Source: Kordiimonadaceae bacterium | GTDB taxonomy: Bacteria > Pseudomonadota > Alphaproteobacteria > Sphingomonadales > Emcibacteraceae | Direction: 5' to 3' | Assembly: GCA_018699075.1 (NCBI GenBank) | Contig: JABIPV010000323.1 | Coordinates: 1-20,539 of the forward strand | DNA length: 20,539 nt | Shown: in pieces, positions 1 through 7,581 of the stretch | How positions within the stretch are numbered: position 1 is the stretch's first letter | Layout: the number at the start of each line of letters is the position of its first letter | Translations under genes and position numbers: made by a program | The notes under the pieces: model-generated | What the model was told of the DNA's origin: nothing | The model's database searches: none | The model's input: only the letters and a program-made list of their open reading frames with translations

Positions 1-238
1 AATTAATGAAGCCTTTGCAGTTGTTACCATGGCAGCGATGAAAGATTTGAATATTTCCCATGATAAAGTCAATGTACATGGCGGCGCCTGCGCCCTTGGT
101 CATCCGGTTGGATCATCAGGTTCCCGGATTATGATTACTTTAATTGCGGCGCTCAAAACCCACAATAAAAAACGCGGCATTGCAAGTCTTTGCATTGGTG
201 GTGGTGAAGCAACCGCTGTCGCCGTGGAACTTTTTTAA
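1..238 (+). CDS. Thiolase (acetyl-CoA acetyltransferase-like), C-terminal fragment
   Basis: This is the 3' part of a gene that begins before the window; the reading frame is open from base 2 (I-N-E-A-F-A...). The fragment carries three C-terminal thiolase signatures: NEAFA, the GGACALGHPVGSSG block with the active-site His, and CIGGGEATA with the second catalytic Cys near the end. The family condenses or cleaves acyl-CoAs, for example two acetyl-CoA to acetoacetyl-CoA. These blocks are conserved in both biosynthetic (PhaA/AtoB-like) and degradative (FadA-like) thiolases, so the subtype cannot be set from 78 residues. The final residues AVAVELF are typical of biosynthetic-type thiolases, which I slightly favour. 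Stop TAA at 236-238. Confidence 0.93.
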   Translation, partial: INEAFAVVTMAAMKDLNISHDKVNVHGGACALGHPVGSSGSRIMITLIAALKTHNKKRGIASLCIGGGEATAVAVELF

Positions 239-265
239 TAAATCTTAAAATTAAACGCAGGTAAT

Positions 266-301
266 TCACCGCTGATACGTATTATGTTATATCAGCGGTG
301 A
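266..301. terminator. 12-bp perfect hairpin after the thiolase gene
   Basis: TCACCGCTGATA (266-277) is the exact reverse complement of TATCAGCGGTGA (290-301), with a 12-nt loop. It starts 28 bases after the thiolase stop codon. No clear T-run follows, so it is either an imperfect terminator or an mRNA 3'-end stabilising structure. A third, partial copy of the arm (ACCGCTGATT) lies at 349-358. Confidence 0.5.
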
Positions 302-406
302 TTGTCTGTAGCTCCCTCTCGATCTGCTACTTTTCCCCCTTCACAATTACCGCTGATTACCTCATTTTAAAAATTCTTCTTCTAATTTTGGGCATATTAG
401 TTATGT

Positions 407-412
407 TATAAT
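407..412 (+). promoter_or_regulatory. Candidate -10 box upstream of the TolB-like gene
   Basis: A perfect TATAAT lies at 407-412 in AT-rich sequence, about 50-80 bases before any plausible start of the downstream gene. No good -35 hexamer sits at the usual distance, so the assignment rests on the -10 box and its position only. Confidence 0.35.
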
Positions 413-490
413 TTAGGCCCCATATAATAATTAACCTAACTATTAGATGAGAATAAAATTTCTATTTCAGCGAAAAATATAAAAAAGCAG

Positions 491-2047
491 TTGGATAAAA
501 TCCTAAAATGCACTTTATTTGAAAATAAAAACCGCCCCCAGCGTTTTCTTTCATATGTGGTAAATGAAACAATTGCAAATCGCGGGTCGCTTATTAAAGG
601 CTTTACAATTGGCTTAGAAGTTTTTGATAAAGATGAAACATTTGATCCACAAACAGACGCCATCGTCCGGGTTGAAGCAGGCAGGTTACGACGCCTGATA
701 GCACATTATTATATGGATGAAGGCTTAAACGACCCAATATTAATAAGTCTACCCAAAGGTACCTATCAACCAAATTTTAGTAAGAACACAGTCACCGAAA
801 AAAACCATATTGATCCCATTATAAATGCCGCCGCCGCGCCGCCAACCGGCCCAGCCATTGCTGTTCTTCCATTCGAATTTATTGGCGAAGATAAAAATAT
901 GGCAATCTTTGCAGATGGCATTACCGAAGAAATCATCAGCCAGCTGAGCATGAGTCCCAGCCTTTATGTTATAAGTCGAAAGGTAACTTCCCTTTATAAA
1001 GGCCAAACAATTGATATACGTGAATTATCGAAAAAGCTAGAAACTCACTATGTTTTAGAAGGCAGCATCCGTCAAGCAGGCGAAAATGTCCGTGTTAGTG
1101 CACAGCTCTTAAATGGTACCAATGGCACGATCGTCTGGACCGAAAAATTTGACCATATTTTAACACCAGATAACATCATCACTGTCCAAGATGAAATTGC
1201 CCAAAAAGTAAGTGCGACCATCGGCGATGCCTATGGTACGATTATGCGCAGAAGTGCCATAGATATGAAACGTAGCAGCACTGATTTCATGGAAGCTTAT
1301 AAAAGTATGCTTCTGTTTCATGATTATTTATTTGAACTTTCTCAGAGCACACATTTAATAGCTCGAGAAAGTTTGGAAAAAGCGATTAAAATTGATCCCC
1401 ATTATGCGGACGCATGGGCAGGACTTGCGTTTCTTTCCCTTGATGAATACCGTTTTAGTTTTAATATTAAAGATAAGCCAAAGGCCGCATTAAAACGTGC
1501 TCAACAGCAGGCAGAAAAATCAATATCCCTCTCTTCACAGTTTTCTATTGCCTGGTATGCGCTCACCATCATCCATTACCATAATGGTGAAATTGATAAA
1601 TTTCAAAACAACATAAAAATGGGATTAAGCATTGCGCCAAACAGCCCTGCTGTACTTGCGGATAGTGGTGTTTACCTATGTCTGATGGGCGAATTAGAGC
1701 TGGGATTATCACTGGTTAAAAAGGCTATAGAACTCAACCCGCAGCATCCGAATTGGTGCCAATTTGCCTATTTTCATAACCATTTCTTAAAAGGTGAATT
1801 TGATAAATCAATTGACTTTGTCAGCAGTATTGAAACACCGGATTGGTTTTGGCCCCATGCTTTACAGGCAATTAATTATGCGGAACTTAAAAACGATCAG
1901 GCATGCGATGAAGCGCGTTTAAATGTACTGCGGCTTTACCCTGATTTTGCAAAAAATGCGCACGAAGAATGTGCCAAATGGTTTCATAATGACCAAGATA
2001 TTGATTACTATTTAAAAAGTTTTAAAAAAGCGAAGCTTATTCAATAA
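491..2047 (+). CDS. TolB-like domain and TPR protein with an N-terminal putative DNA-binding module
   Basis: Residues 1-96 form the N-terminal module often seen in proteins misannotated as adenylate cyclases; it contains FDPQTDAIVRVEAGRLRR and ends ILISLPKGTYQPNF, a layout that resembles a winged helix (inference). Residues 120-220 are a TolB-amino-terminal-like (COG5616) domain with IAVLPF, FADGITEEI and YVLEGSIR. From about 290 to 490 there are degenerate TPRs, for example ARESLEKAIKIDPHYADAW. No adenylate cyclase catalytic domain and no clear signal peptide is present. The role is probably regulation or scaffolding; the target is unknown. The start is uncertain: TTG at 491 is the first standard start, but the frame is open back to 440 and the upstream residues ISAKNIKKQ belong to the conserved N-terminus, so ATT at 458 is an alternative. 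The 3' end overlaps the convergent gene by 11 bases. Confidence 0.85.
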   Translation: MDKILKCTLFENKNRPQRFLSYVVNETIANRGSLIKGFTIGLEVFDKDETFDPQTDAIVRVEAGRLRRLIAHYYMDEGLNDPILISLPKGTYQPNFSKNTVTEKNHIDPIINAAAAPPTGPAIAVLPFEFIGEDKNMAIFADGITEEIISQLSMSPSLYVISRKVTSLYKGQTIDIRELSKKLETHYVLEGSIRQAGENVRVSAQLLNGTNGTIVWTEKFDHILTPDNIITVQDEIAQKVSATIGDAYGTIMRRSAIDMKRSSTDFMEAYKSMLLFHDYLFELSQSTHLIARESLEKAIKIDPHYADAWAGLAFLSLDEYRFSFNIKDKPKAALKRAQQQAEKSISLSSQFSIAWYALTIIHYHNGEIDKFQNNIKMGLSIAPNSPAVLADSGVYLCLMGELELGLSLVKKAIELNPQHPNWCQFAYFHNHFLKGEFDKSIDFVSSIETPDWFWPHALQAINYAELKNDQACDEARLNVLRLYPDFAKNAHEECAKWFHNDQDIDYYLKSFKKAKLIQ

Positions 2048-2465
2048 TCCCACAAGCCGAAAATATCCATGAAGCGCGAAGAGTTGTTTTAGCCACTTTT
2101 GCCTTCGTTAAACGCAAAATTTCACTATAATCGTAACAATTGGCAACGGCGAACTCATTGTCGAATATTCTGTCTTTATATAATTCTTCAATATCAGTCG
2201 CACCATCATCATATTGCTTTTGTGAAATAGAAAATACGTTACCCATTTCATACATGGATAGCATTCTATCTCTACGTTCTTCTGAACTCAGTGCAACAAA
2301 CATGGCATTAACAGTAAGTTCATCACCTACAAGCATCACCAGCATCGGCGAGGAAAGCAACCTTTGGTTATTATCCTTGGTGTAAAAATAACTGCCTGAG
2401 TAAATGGCCAGAACAAAAGCAACCATACCTAAGACTATATATTTAGATTTAGATTTATTTTCCAT
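2037..2465 (-). CDS. Small single-span membrane protein, unknown function
   Basis: I do not recognise this 142-residue protein. A lysine-rich N-terminus (MENKSKSK) is followed by one hydrophobic segment, about residues 9-27, so it is probably an N-in membrane-anchored protein with the rest in the periplasm, or an uncleaved signal anchor. The remainder is mixed alpha/beta with two Cys residues. ATG at 2465 is chosen because TAAGG sits 5 bases upstream; a GTG five codons earlier (2480) is possible but would overlap that ribosome binding site. The gene is convergent with the TolB-like gene and the two stop regions overlap by 11 bases. Confidence 0.6.
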   Translation of the reverse strand: MENKSKSKYIVLGMVAFVLAIYSGSYFYTKDNNQRLLSSPMLVMLVGDELTVNAMFVALSSEERRDRMLSMYEMGNVFSISQKQYDDGATDIEELYKDRIFDNEFAVANCYDYSEILRLTKAKVAKTTLRASWIFSACGIIE

Positions 2466-2490
2466 AATGGCCTTATACACCCAATATTAA

Positions 2491-2519
2491 TTAACGGTCT
2501 ATATATTTTACTTTATACT
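2491..2519 (+). promoter_or_regulatory. Candidate sigma-70 promoter for the epimerase operon
   Basis: TTAACG (2491-2496) and TATACT (2514-2519) are separated by 17 bases, matching the consensus at 4/6 and 5/6. Transcription would start near 2526, leaving about 46 bases of leader before ATG 2573. It lies in the divergent intergenic region between the small membrane gene and the epimerase gene. Confidence 0.45.
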
Positions 2520-2572
2520 ATGCGTAAACATGATATGTATGACAAATAACTGTAAGAATTAAAGTGCATTAA

Positions 2573-3562
2573 ATGAAATATAACGACGTTACAGAAAAAC
2601 TAAGAACCAAGCCCAAAAAATGGCTTGTTACAGGAGTTGCTGGCTTTATTGGCTCCAACTTATTAGAAACTTTGCTTTTTCTTGATCAAGATGTTGTGGG
2701 TTTGGATAATTTTTCCACGGGCCATCAACATAATTTAGATGCGGTGAAAGATATTGTTAGCGATGAACAATGGTCACGATTTAAATTTATTGAAGGCGAT
2801 ATTTGCGAATATGATACTTGTCAGGATGCAGTAAGTGGTATTGATTATGTTTTACATCAGGCCGCATTGGGATCAGTTCCCCGTTCAATAAAAGATCCAA
2901 TTATTACAAACGCCTCAAATATAACAGGTTTTTTGAATATGTTGACGGCGTCTAAACAAGAAAATGTTGCAAATTTCATTTATGCGGCATCAAGTTCCAC
3001 GTACGGTGATCATCCAGACCTTCCAAAAGTAGAAGATAAAATCGGTAATCCGTTATCCCCTTATGCGGTGACCAAATATGTTAATGAATTATATGCGGAT
3101 GTCTTTTTTCGCACCTATAATTTTAAATCTGTTGGTCTGCGTTATTTCAATGTATTTGGCCCTCGCCAAGATCCAGAAGGTGCGTACGCCGCCGTTATTC
3201 CGAAATGGGTATCCGCGGTTAAATCAGGTGATACGGTCCTGATAAATGGTGACGGCGAAACCAGCCGTGATTTTTGTTATATCGAAAATGTAGTGCAAAT
3301 TAACATCTTGGCTGCCACCAGTGATCAATTGCAAAAAAACGAAGTTTTTAATGTTGCCGTCGGTGGGCAAACATCCCTTAATCAATTGATTGTGATCATA
3401 AAAGAAAATCTCAGAAAAAACTCATTCACGGATATTAAATATCAAGATTTCAGGAAGGGCGATGTGCGACATTCAAAGGCATCAATTGAAAAAGCTATCA
3501 AGCAATTAGGATATGATCCCCAGTACACTATGAATGAAGGATTGAGGAAAATGCTTACTTAA
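2573..3562 (+). CDS. wbpP: UDP-N-acetylglucosamine 4-epimerase, WbpP/TviC type (extended SDR)
   Basis: An extended short-chain dehydrogenase that should interconvert UDP-GlcNAc and UDP-GalNAc (and their uronic acids) with bound NAD in the cytoplasm. The Rossmann motif GVAGFIG is at 21-27, the Ser cluster SSST at 140-143 and the catalytic YAVTK at 164-168. Long stretches match the WbpP/VipB subgroup as I remember it: LDNFSTGH, QAALGSVPRSI, SSSTYGDHP, LRYFNVFGPRQDP, NGDGETSRDFCYIENV and VAVGGQTSLNQL. The protein is 329 residues, against about 341 for P. aeruginosa WbpP, and stops at GLRKMLT without the usual C-terminal WY motif. It is the first gene of a run with the phosphotransferase and flippase genes, so it probably supplies an amino sugar to a surface glycan or glycolipid. 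Confidence 0.9.
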   Translation: MKYNDVTEKLRTKPKKWLVTGVAGFIGSNLLETLLFLDQDVVGLDNFSTGHQHNLDAVKDIVSDEQWSRFKFIEGDICEYDTCQDAVSGIDYVLHQAALGSVPRSIKDPIITNASNITGFLNMLTASKQENVANFIYAASSSTYGDHPDLPKVEDKIGNPLSPYAVTKYVNELYADVFFRTYNFKSVGLRYFNVFGPRQDPEGAYAAVIPKWVSAVKSGDTVLINGDGETSRDFCYIENVVQINILAATSDQLQKNEVFNVAVGGQTSLNQLIVIIKENLRKNSFTDIKYQDFRKGDVRHSKASIEKAIKQLGYDPQYTMNEGLRKMLT

Positions 3563-3575
3563 GGCATAATGGCAC

Positions 3576-4487
3576 ATGGATCAAAATACAGATAAAATTA
3601 ATGACGAGATAAAACGAACAAGTGAAATTGAAGAGTTTACAAATGTTCATTTCATTCATCCGGTAAGCAGTTGGCTCGTTCCCCATTTCATAAGGCTGAA
3701 CATAACCCCCAATATGGTATCTTCCTTCGGTATGGTCTGCGGGTTGCTGGCGGGTGTTAGCTATTATAATTACCAAAATCCTATCTTTGCCATATTGGGT
3801 TTTGTCTTAATGCTTATGTGGCATGTGTTTGACGGTGCCGATGGTCAACTGGCCCGTGCCACACAGAATTTTTCTGAAATTGGTAAAGTGATTGATGGTA
3901 TTTGTGACTATGTCACTTTCATCAGTGTTTATGTTGGCATTTCGCTGGCTTTAAGTTCTATTTATGGAAATAATATTTGGATCATCTCGGTTTTTGCAGG
4001 TGTATGCCATGCTTTTCAATCCGGTGCTTATGAATTACAGCGCAGTGAATATGATTATTGGGGCAAAGGCAAACTAAGCGCGGACCTTCCAAGTATTAAT
4101 GATTTAATCAAAAGCGCAGAAGGTAAATCTCCTGTAAGCCAAATCGCCAACCAGCTTCATATCGGCTATATAAGAATGCAATACGCCTTTAGCGGTGTAG
4201 ACCGTACATTCAGGCGTTCATTAAAAGAAGTGCTCTTACTTGCTCCTGAAAAAGCTGATGAAATAAGGGCCCTTTATCGTGAACTATATGCCCCTGCTGT
4301 AAATAATTGGTCACTGCAATGTGCCAACTATCGTACTTTTGCCATATTTGTAGCGTCAATTAGTGGTGAACCAATATATTACTTCTGGTTCGAAGTCATT
4401 GTTCTGAATATTACGTTAGTATTTTTAGTACAAAAACAAAAACTATTGAACAACATATTCACCTTAAGATTAAAAGAAATAATCTAA
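3576..4487 (+). CDS. CDP-alcohol phosphotransferase, membrane enzyme, probably using CDP-inositol
   Basis: A multi-span CDP-alcohol phosphatidyltransferase-family protein of 303 residues. The complete signature D-x2-D-G-x2-A-R-x8-G-x3-D-x3-D is visible: D86, D89, G90, A93, R94, G103, D107, D111. It is preceded by ITPNMVSSFGM, the usual entry into the first helix. A hydrophilic insertion, about residues 150-255 (YELQRSEYDYWGKGK...), separates the catalytic helices from the C-terminal helices. The family moves a phospho-alcohol from a CDP-alcohol, or CDP-diacylglycerol, onto an acceptor in the inner membrane. The nearby INO1 and cytidylyltransferase genes make CDP-inositol the favoured donor, as in DIPP synthase; the acceptor cannot be read from sequence. 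The start is ATG at 3576, 13 bases after the epimerase stop. Alternatives are a phosphatidylinositol-phosphate synthase or a phosphatidylglycerophosphate synthase-like enzyme. Confidence 0.85.
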   Translation: MDQNTDKINDEIKRTSEIEEFTNVHFIHPVSSWLVPHFIRLNITPNMVSSFGMVCGLLAGVSYYNYQNPIFAILGFVLMLMWHVFDGADGQLARATQNFSEIGKVIDGICDYVTFISVYVGISLALSSIYGNNIWIISVFAGVCHAFQSGAYELQRSEYDYWGKGKLSADLPSINDLIKSAEGKSPVSQIANQLHIGYIRMQYAFSGVDRTFRRSLKEVLLLAPEKADEIRALYRELYAPAVNNWSLQCANYRTFAIFVASISGEPIYYFWFEVIVLNITLVFLVQKQKLLNNIFTLRLKEII

Positions 4488-4513
4488 ATTAGGTGATCTT
4501 AGGAAAGCATTGT

Positions 4514-5611
4514 ATGCGTCTTAAACCATTTATTATCAGTATCTTATCAGTATTATTATTTTCTGTTAATTCAAGCATGGGCCATGAAATCAATAACATT
4601 CGGCCCTTGCTGCTTGAAGAAAAGAATTATACCGAATATTGGGAACAATATTTTTATCTAGACGATGGATCACTGGTTACCAGCCAGTATTTAGTTGCAA
4701 ATTTTCCATGGCCTGTGGGCAAAGATCACGGCATAATGCTTGGTACATTAGTAACCCCGGACGGTAAACAATATGTCATTAAAAATGGCCGAAAGTTTGG
4801 GAATTGGGGGTATAAAGAAGATTCCCTCGACCTATTCATACATACACATCGTTTAACGGGCGACGGAAATAAATTCACCGTTCACTTAGAAAACACAATG
4901 GCGACGGCTAATCTTGAACTTACTTCAAATATAGAGCCCTTTAACCATGAAAGTTATTCAAGCAATGATGGTTTTATCGAAACATCTTTTTATGCGCCTT
5001 CATTAAATGGAAACGGAAATTGGCAACTTGGCCCAGAAGCAGGTTTTGATCCTCCTGGACCCATTCATAAAGTTACAAAAGCCGAAGGTTTTGGTGTCCA
5101 TGTTTTAATGACCGATAAGGTTGATAAATTAATCCAAAACTGGACCCGTGTAATAGGAATAGGAACAAGTGAAGAAAAGCCTTTTTTATCGGCGATCATC
5201 AGACCGGATGGTACAGAAGACTTTATTTTAAAGCTCATCACTGATAATTCGGTGTCGGATCAATTTAGTAATGTCAAAATTAAATATAAAGACATGAAAA
5301 AGGATAATAATGTCGAATATCCAAAAGAAATTGAACTGTCCGCAACCAGTGATAAAGGAACAATATCGGGATCAATAAAATTTAATAAAAAGTTTTCCCA
5401 TTTTAATTTAAAAGAAGAACTTAATTTCTTTGAGCGTTCTTTTGCAAAATCAAGTCCTTCCGTGATAAATTTTCGCTATTCAGCAGACTATGAACTGGTG
5501 TATAAAACGCAAGCAGGTGAAAAAATCCTTAGCGGTAAAGCATTAGGTGAATATACTGATATATCGGCCGCTAAGAAAGCACCTACGAAAAGACGCCGTA
5601 ACAGAAGATGA
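4514..5611 (+). CDS. Secreted beta-rich protein of unknown function with a basic C-terminal tail
   Basis: A 365-residue exported protein. Residues 1-24 (MRLKPFIISILSVLLFSVNS...) form a signal peptide. The mature part is dominated by predicted beta strands, with motifs such as YFYLDDGSLV and GNWGYKEDSLDL. These vaguely recall the Svf1/AttH/CrtC lipocalin-like hydratase fold, but I cannot confirm this. The protein ends in a strongly basic tail, KKAPTKRRRNRR, unusual for an exported protein and perhaps binding anionic lipid or polysaccharide (inference). ATG 4514 is chosen because AGGA lies 9 bases upstream and a signal peptide follows; GTG at 4493 would add seven residues. It begins 26 bases after the phosphotransferase gene and is probably co-transcribed with it, suggesting periplasmic handling of the product. 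Confidence 0.65.
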   Translation: MRLKPFIISILSVLLFSVNSSMGHEINNIRPLLLEEKNYTEYWEQYFYLDDGSLVTSQYLVANFPWPVGKDHGIMLGTLVTPDGKQYVIKNGRKFGNWGYKEDSLDLFIHTHRLTGDGNKFTVHLENTMATANLELTSNIEPFNHESYSSNDGFIETSFYAPSLNGNGNWQLGPEAGFDPPGPIHKVTKAEGFGVHVLMTDKVDKLIQNWTRVIGIGTSEEKPFLSAIIRPDGTEDFILKLITDNSVSDQFSNVKIKYKDMKKDNNVEYPKEIELSATSDKGTISGSIKFNKKFSHFNLKEELNFFERSFAKSSPSVINFRYSADYELVYKTQAGEKILSGKALGEYTDISAAKKAPTKRRRNRR

Positions 5612-5631
5612 ACAAATCAAGAAATTAACCC

Positions 5632-7185
5632 ATGCCATTATCTGACGAAAGTGCAGAAGAAAAAGCCGCAATAACGGCCAAAGACAACAAAGATATTGCC
5701 AAGGGCGCTGGGGCAAATTTCTTTGGCTTTTTAATAAGGCTTGGCTCGCGTCTTCCTTTTCTGGTTCTTGCTGTTGCACTTTTCGACCTTGAATTATACG
5801 GAAGATATGGTTTTACTATAACGACCATTGAAATCTGTGCCGCCTTTGCGACATTCGGTTTCAAACGATCTCTTTTCAAATTCATCCATGATGATGATTA
5901 TGCGGGAAAATATTCTGTAGAACAGGTGATGATTTCCGCACTGGTTTGGTCGGTTTTTGTCGGTGCAATATTCACAGGTATCGTTATTTTAAGTGCTGAA
6001 ACTTTATCAATGTGGTTTGATTATCCTGAAATGGTGGATGGTCTTATAACTCTGGCCCCCATAATTATGGTAATCACTGCACTTGACGTTATTCTGGCGG
6101 GCACGCGCGCCACCCGTAAAATGCGCTATGAAGTCATCGCCCGAAGTATCGTTGAGCCATATATACTTCTTATTGCCATGCTCGCATTTTATTATTTAGG
6201 TTTTAAAGAAACAGGCTTGATACTGGCATATGCAGTCGCTCTAACTCTGGCGTTATGTTATGCGATTTGGGGGTTTTGTAACCTCTATTCTCTAGAAAAA
6301 ACCCTATCGGCAAGACCAAATTTAAGCCTGATTAAGAATTTAGCTTCTTTTTCAGGACCCACGGCATTTCATGATTTAGCTCTGTTAATTTTCATGAGAA
6401 TGGATATTTTTGCCGTAAAATTCTTTTTCGCAGAAACCGTCTTAGGCATATATAGTATCGCACAACAATTCGCCACTACCGTCGAAAAAATATACCAAAG
6501 TTTCCACCCAATTCTTTCCCCTGTCATGGCCAAAAATTTGGTCGAAAAAGATTTCAAAACCGTTGCCCAGCAAATGACTATGGTATCTCGTTGGATTCTC
6601 ATGATCCAAGGAATACTTGTTGTTCTTTCTATTTTTTACGGGGAAGCATTATTTACGGTTATTGCCCCTGCAGATACAGAAGCATCTCTGTTAGTTACAG
6701 GTGGATTAATTTTGCTATTTCTAATGATAGGTGAAACAATAAATGGCGGCTTTGGCATTGCTGATTTACCAATTATCTATCGCTCGCCTCTTTTTAATCC
6801 GATTATTTCCGTACTCATGATACCAGTGTATATGGTTCTTGTTTATCTTTATACTCAGAATTATGACCTTGGTCCTGTTGGTGTAGCTATGGCCCTATGC
6901 ACGACTTATTTCATTATGAATTTACTGCGTGTACTGATCATCAATAAATTATATGGCATTAACATGTTAAATATAAAGATATTCAAAGTGATTTTTGCTA
7001 GTGCCTTTTGTACTGTTATATTCAAATTAGCCACTGCTTATTCTCCCATAAATTTGATCAATGGTTGGGGAGTTGCGGTCGGCATTCCGCTTGTGATTAT
7101 TCTTTATGGCATTTGCCAAATTCTTTTTGGATTAGAGCGCATTGATAAAGAAAAAATTATGCAAAAGATGAGTTCTAAAAAATAG
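5632..7185 (+). CDS. Wzx/MATE-like lipid-linked glycan flippase
   Basis: A 517-residue polytopic membrane protein with about 12-14 hydrophobic helices and a short polar N-terminus. FLIRLGSRLPFLVLAVALF is the first helix region, typical of the polysaccharide_synt (PST/Wzx, MurJ-MATE superfamily) group. Such proteins move undecaprenyl- or other lipid-linked saccharides across the inner membrane. No motif fixes the substrate. It is the last gene of the 2573-7185 run, starting 20 bases after the secreted-protein gene, so the likely cargo is the amino-sugar- or inositol-containing glycolipid made by this locus. ATG 5632 has only a weak upstream purine stretch, consistent with coupled translation. 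No hairpin terminator follows the stop. Confidence 0.8.
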   Translation: MPLSDESAEEKAAITAKDNKDIAKGAGANFFGFLIRLGSRLPFLVLAVALFDLELYGRYGFTITTIEICAAFATFGFKRSLFKFIHDDDYAGKYSVEQVMISALVWSVFVGAIFTGIVILSAETLSMWFDYPEMVDGLITLAPIIMVITALDVILAGTRATRKMRYEVIARSIVEPYILLIAMLAFYYLGFKETGLILAYAVALTLALCYAIWGFCNLYSLEKTLSARPNLSLIKNLASFSGPTAFHDLALLIFMRMDIFAVKFFFAETVLGIYSIAQQFATTVEKIYQSFHPILSPVMAKNLVEKDFKTVAQQMTMVSRWILMIQGILVVLSIFYGEALFTVIAPADTEASLLVTGGLILLFLMIGETINGGFGIADLPIIYRSPLFNPIISVLMIPVYMVLVYLYTQNYDLGPVGVAMALCTTYFIMNLLRVLIINKLYGINMLNIKIFKVIFASAFCTVIFKLATAYSPINLINGWGVAVGIPLVIILYGICQILFGLERIDKEKIMQKMSSKK

Positions 7186-7260
7186 ATAATATTTTCTTTT
7201 AAAACTGGCTCAGTATTTGCTAAGTTTCAATTGGAAATTTATTTATAAAGGTATTTTAAG

Positions 7261-7575
7261 TTGAACGATACAACCCGACCATCCGAAGAAGATAAGAAAA
7301 ATAAATTAATTGAATACCGCAACAGCATAGATAACATCGATGCTGCCGTGATAAGTATGCTCGCTGAAAGATTTAAAATCACCCAAAAGGTAGGCATTTA
7401 TAAAGCAAAATACGACTTATCGCCGTCAGATAAAAGCCGAGAAAAATTACAAATTGAAAGATTGCGCAGACTGTCCAAAGAAGCGCAATTGGACCCTGAT
7501 TTTTCTGAAAAATTTCTGGATTTTATTATTGAAGAAGTCATTCATCACCACAAAAGACTTCGTGGTGATGAATAG
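7261..7575 (+). CDS. aroQ: Chorismate mutase, AroQ class
   Basis: A 104-residue all-helical single-domain chorismate mutase converting chorismate to prephenate for Phe/Tyr synthesis. All the main active-site residues of the E. coli P-protein mutase domain are found at a constant offset of nine: R20, R37, K48, D57, R60 and E61 for R11, R28, K39, D48, R51 and E52. The position of Q88 is occupied by H97. The start is TTG at 7261, supported by AAAGG 9 bases upstream; no ATG is available. The gene has no obvious link to the surface genes on either side and seems to have its own leader. A perfect 11-bp hairpin covers its last codons. Confidence 0.9.
   Translation: MNDTTRPSEEDKKNKLIEYRNSIDNIDAAVISMLAERFKITQKVGIYKAKYDLSPSDKSREKLQIERLRRLSKEAQLDPDFSEKFLDFIIEEVIHHHKRLRGDE
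7541..7572. terminator. Perfect 11-bp hairpin spanning the chorismate mutase stop region
   Basis: TTCATCACCAC (7541-7551) pairs exactly with GTGGTGATGAA (7562-7572) across a 10-nt loop. It lies between two convergent genes, overlapping the last codons of aroQ and ending 9 bases before the stop of the minus-strand cytidylyltransferase-like gene. AT-rich sequence flanks it but there is no clean T-run, so a bidirectional terminator or 3'-end stabiliser is likely rather than certain. Confidence 0.5.
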
Positions 7576-7581
7576 AAAAAT

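Noticed and set aside
749..1006. 85-residue minus-strand frame opposite the TolB-like domain
   Set aside because: The plus-strand protein shows clear TolB-like motifs across the same bases; the antisense translation has none.
491..2047. Adenylate cyclase
   Set aside because: The protein has the N-terminal, TolB-like and TPR parts often given that name, but no class III cyclase catalytic domain.
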